Of a stretch of DNA of 64,000 nt, positions 61,166-64,000 are shown in pieces. Positions within the stretch are counted from its first letter, which is position 1, and each line of letters opens with the position of its first letter. Under the pieces are notes generated by a model that saw only the letters and a list, made by a program, of their open reading frames with translations, was not told the origin of the DNA and made no database searches. Made by a program: the position numbers and the translations under genes. Source of the DNA: Candidatus Obscuribacterales bacterium (lineage in GTDB: Bacteria; Cyanobacteriota; Vampirovibrionia; Obscuribacterales; Obscuribacteraceae); the NCBI GenBank assembly GCA_019637435.1, contig JAHBVO010000002.1, positions 1,217,519-1,281,518 on the forward strand, written 5' to 3'.

Positions 61166-63593
61166 TAGCTAAAGGATTAGCCGCAGTCTCTTCTTCTGTT
61201 TCTCCTGTTTCGGTGTTGATTTGATACCATTCTCCGTCCGGGTTTAACTCATAAAACCGCATCTCTTCCGGTTCTAGTGCGACCAGCCTTATCCAACGGT
61301 TATTTACGAGCTGAGCTATTTCGGAATGCTTTTGAAGAACCATTTCGATAGCGGAGCGCCGCGCTCGTATAATTGCCAGAAGACGCATTGGTTCATGACC
61401 GAACCCATCCGGAGAAGTTATTGATTGCAGAGGCAAGCCCAGGCGCAGGTCGCTTGCGGCTCCGCTCATCACACCGAAGTCACCTAAGACGTTGTGTACA
61501 GTCTTCGTGCCACTGCCGAAGTTTTCATTATCGACAGTTGAAAGGTAGTATTGCGCATTGATCCACTGCGCCACTACAAGCGGTGCTGTCATGATCAGTT
61601 CGAGAACACTGTTCTCTTTATCGAGATTGCAATCATATGAATGGAGGAAAACTCTACCTTCCAGGTCTGTATCAGATGAAATATCGCGAGGGGCCGCTAT
61701 GAACGCCGCATTGCCTGCCAGTCCCCACTCCGGCGCGGTCTGTGCCCAATCACAAGCGCGCTCGAATGGTTCATTCAGCGGCGCGAAATTACTTTGGGGA
61801 AGTGTTCCGGAGCGTTTCTTCCTGACAGCGTTTCCAGATAGCTCCAGGTCCTCCTTGAGTCTCTCGATTATCTTTTGTTGTTCCTCATCGAGGGAATCCG
61901 GCTGGAATAATCTGACGTTATCGGTAGTGGTATCATGCTCGGCCGCGATAAAAACCGTATCTGGTTCTATATCTACCCCTTTCGTAGATAACACCGCTCT
62001 TACTGTTTTATCGTTGAGAATCTCTGCTGCCAGGCGAGCGTTAAAGATTCCTCCATTCCCTCCGCAAGCGCCGCAATCCAAAGATGACGCGAACGGGTTA
62101 TTTACGGAGGAACTCTTATGCCCGCACAACACGATCAATTTACAAAAATGACTTAAACCGATCCCGTTGATTGCACCTTCGGCCAGACTGATTTTGTCTT
62201 GCAGCGAGAAGGACGACAAATCGAGTTCAGTGTCGACCGAGCCTGTAATGACCCTCTCAGCAGTCTGGATGAACTTTTTCGTTTGAGAAGGAAAGAAGGT
62301 TTTGGCGGCTAGCGGAAACGCGGAGTATAGACCCAGCAAATCAATCAAGCCGAATGCTCCGGCTAGATTACTCTTTACTTTCTTTTTTACATGGAGAGCT
62401 GATGCTTTCAATGCCTGCCAGCTTAGAATACGACCGTCGAGATTGAAACGCGCATTTTCTTTTACTTGCTTCTCTGGCTTCAACAGCACGGGACAGAGGT
62501 CAAGGGAGAAGGCACTGCCTAGCTCTTTCAATCGCATCGGCATTCCGAAAAAGCCTGCAAATCCATAGGTCGAATATGGTCCACGCTGTTCCAATTCTCT
62601 GCGCAGAGGCTCTGAACGAACGTCGATGCAGAACACTAACTGGCAATGATAGTCAGCGGTTTCCTTTGATGATTCAGGAACCAGTTTGGAAAGCAGTCGG
62701 TTGCGATAGTTTAATTCATATGCTTCCTGCCAGATGGGAGCGTAATCATCATCTGATTTCGGATCGCAATTGTTATTTTTAGAGGTCTCAGACTCCAGTA
62801 TTGGTCTGATGAGACCAAGATCCTGGCTCTTGTAGTACCGCAGCGCGTGAAGTTTTGAGAGAACGATCTCGTAATGGAGTCTTATTGCGAGGTAGTCGCT
62901 TAGAAGATCATTGAGGAGATGGTCGGTTTGTTGCCACTTCAGATAACTCGCGAAACCTGGAAGTTGAATGAGATGCCGTCTGAAATACGGAGCAACATTC
63001 TCTCCGTGAATCTCCAGTTCTTTCAGTTGCAGTTCCAGTGCGGCTTCTGAATTCTCGGGCAGCGCCTCGACTGTTTTTCTGAAATCTTTAACGCCGTGCC
63101 ACCACAACGATTGATCGTGGCGAGCCGACTGCTTCCAAAATTGATACAAGCTTCGCTTCTCAATTGGAGCCCATTGCGCTTGCGTCTGGTCCAGGAAGGC
63201 GCCGCACCATTTGATTAATTGCTTGTTTATAATTTCGACTATTCCTGTTTTACAAGTTCTGTCGAACATCTCGGAGAGGCTCAGTTGGCTTGGTTCCGGT
63301 TTAGCAGACCGGCGCTTCCTTCTGTGATGACGTCTGAACGCTTCGTTAAGGTCTGCCGGTGAAATTCTTCCGGATTCGTACATCGCCCTGTATTCGGAAA
63401 GCGGGAGAAAACCTCGTGCATCAAAAAGCTCCTTTGCTTTTCGCATCGCTTCCTCGAACGGGATGTTCTCGTATCCCTTCAGCGAGTTGCACGCAACAAA
63501 ATTAGTGAGAGGGTAGAGCTGATTTATACAGCTCGCTGCTTCTGTAATTTCATCGCAGATGTTGAATGATCGAGATGCTGTAATGGACTTCAT
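61092..63593 (-). CDS. dabA: Inorganic carbon transporter subunit DabA
   Basis: 833 residues (UPF0753/DUF2309 family), start with GGGAG. The beta-carbonic-anhydrase-like zinc site is intact: Cys322 and Asp324 in FCIDVRSE, His492 in CGHKSSS and Cys507 in DCGACGG, matching the spacing reported for Halothiobacillus DabA (Cys351, Asp353, His524, Cys539). With DabB it forms an energy-coupled CO2-hydrating system that accumulates bicarbonate. It is followed by an overlapping DUF6671 gene and cysD. Confidence 0.95.
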   Translation of the reverse strand: MKSITASRSFNICDEITEAASCINQLYPLTNFVACNSLKGYENIPFEEAMRKAKELFDARGFLPLSEYRAMYESGRISPADLNEAFRRHHRRKRRSAKPEPSQLSLSEMFDRTCKTGIVEIINKQLIKWCGAFLDQTQAQWAPIEKRSLYQFWKQSARHDQSLWWHGVKDFRKTVEALPENSEAALELQLKELEIHGENVAPYFRRHLIQLPGFASYLKWQQTDHLLNDLLSDYLAIRLHYEIVLSKLHALRYYKSQDLGLIRPILESETSKNNNCDPKSDDDYAPIWQEAYELNYRNRLLSKLVPESSKETADYHCQLVFCIDVRSEPLRRELEQRGPYSTYGFAGFFGMPMRLKELGSAFSLDLCPVLLKPEKQVKENARFNLDGRILSWQALKASALHVKKKVKSNLAGAFGLIDLLGLYSAFPLAAKTFFPSQTKKFIQTAERVITGSVDTELDLSSFSLQDKISLAEGAINGIGLSHFCKLIVLCGHKSSSVNNPFASSLDCGACGGNGGIFNARLAAEILNDKTVRAVLSTKGVDIEPDTVFIAAEHDTTTDNVRLFQPDSLDEEQQKIIERLKEDLELSGNAVRKKRSGTLPQSNFAPLNEPFERACDWAQTAPEWGLAGNAAFIAAPRDISSDTDLEGRVFLHSYDCNLDKENSVLELIMTAPLVVAQWINAQYYLSTVDNENFGSGTKTVHNVLGDFGVMSGAASDLRLGLPLQSITSPDGFGHEPMRLLAIIRARRSAIEMVLQKHSEIAQLVNNRWIRLVALEPEEMRFYELNPDGEWYQINTETGETEEETAANPLANGLRAGQTNATSILRKNHLADHKA

Positions 63594-63652
63594 TATTTGT
63601 AGGCTCCCTTCTGGTTCTGTTCACTTCACTTCTATTACGCGCCATTCGTGAA

Positions 63653-64000
63653 TCATCTTTTTTCACCTGCGCGCCGGTTGTCGAAGAGCGCCGCGGCTTC
63701 ATCAACGTAGAAGCCGTTTAAGCTGTGGACATAAGCAGCTTCAGCGAATTCGCTCTTCCGTGCTAAAGCCTGGAAAACAGCGATGGTGGCAAAGGTCAGA
63801 AGAAATGCAGGGACCAGCCAGGCATTGATCTGCTGGTCGGCGTGAACAAACTCCTCTAACTTCAGGGCTGCCACTACTGATGGTATCGCCAGTGCGGCAA
63901 TGCCGAGCGTGAACGCCATCAACACCGTAGGCTCAATTCTGTTTAGCGCTGGTACAAAACTGACCGCAGCAGCTCCTGCGACAAGAGTTGACATGATCGT
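63653..64000 (-). CDS. dabB: DabB, NuoL-like subunit, C-terminal part
   Basis: Frame open to the right edge; 113 residues from the first ATG. Hydrophobic helices with the end SLNGFYVDEAAALFDNRRAG, as at the C-terminus of DabB/LimB proton-channel subunits. DabB is a NuoL/M-type membrane protein that couples ion movement to DabA. It lies 59 bases upstream of dabA in the same orientation, the normal dabBA order. Confidence 0.8.
   Translation of the reverse strand, partial: TIMSTLVAGAAAVSFVPALNRIEPTVLMAFTLGIAALAIPSVVAALKLEEFVHADQQINAWLVPAFLLTFATIAVFQALARKSEFAEAAYVHSLNGFYVDEAAALFDNRRAGEKR

Noticed and set aside
1..64000. tRNA, rRNA, CRISPR, insertion sequence or prophage
   Set aside because: None seen on reading both strands; no tandem spacer-repeat pattern and no transposase or phage protein.

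Overview
This is a 64 kb piece of a Gram-negative chromosome of roughly 50% GC. It encodes an RND pump, a lipoprotein and many Sec-type signal peptides. Eukaryotic-like Ser/Thr kinases, TPR proteins and small secreted proteins without recognisable homology are unusually common. That mix, with a DAB-type inorganic carbon transporter, suggests a non-photosynthetic cyanobacterial relative (Vampirovibrionia/Melainabacteria, Obscuribacterales-like). This is an inference from gene style: there is no rRNA or other phylogenetic marker except YchF. I saw no tRNA, CRISPR array, transposase or phage gene.

Left part (1-15 kb): the 3' end of an ABC1/UbiB kinase-like gene, an exported large-subunit catalase, several unknown genes, a secreted PHB-depolymerase-like esterase divergent from an NmrA/DUF2867 oxidoreductase, and a thioredoxin-fold-like gene with an in-frame TGA that may encode selenocysteine. 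Next is an aldehyde-detoxification cluster (zinc alcohol dehydrogenase, aldo/keto reductase, divergent AraC-type regulator) resembling E. coli yqhD-dkgA-yqhC. 15-21.4 kb: a response regulator with two overlapping, paralogous histidine kinases whose catalytic defects look complementary, then a TIGR02587/TIGR02588 membrane pair. 21.6-34.7 kb: a frameshifted Fpg/Nei glycosylase gene, a sodium:solute symporter, a methyltransferase/TPR-matrixin pair, a bacterial CULT (cereblon-like) protein and several exported proteins.

34.9-51 kb: a stand-alone heavy-metal RND pump, a TPR alpha/beta hydrolase interrupted by an amber codon, a TIGR03862-type flavoprotein, YchF, a fatty acid desaturase, a TPR lipoprotein, a DUF1254/DUF1214 protein, two tandem paralogues faintly resembling anthrax-lethal-factor-type peptidases, and a Ser/Thr kinase. 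51-64 kb: a CaCA antiporter, a DUF389 protein with a Gln-rich tail, a candidate small RNA, two overlapping membrane-anchored Ser/Thr kinases (one with altered HRD and DFG motifs), an LRV-repeat protein, and a probable operon dabB-dabA-DUF6671-cysD running off the right edge.

The strongest leads for new biology are the complementary kinase pair at 15.8-19.3 kb, the TGA-containing gene at 9.1-10.2 kb, and the dab-DUF6671-cysD arrangement. Three genes carry an internal stop or frameshift (9390, 21.92 kb, 39615). Base-call errors must therefore be excluded before recoding is claimed for any of them.
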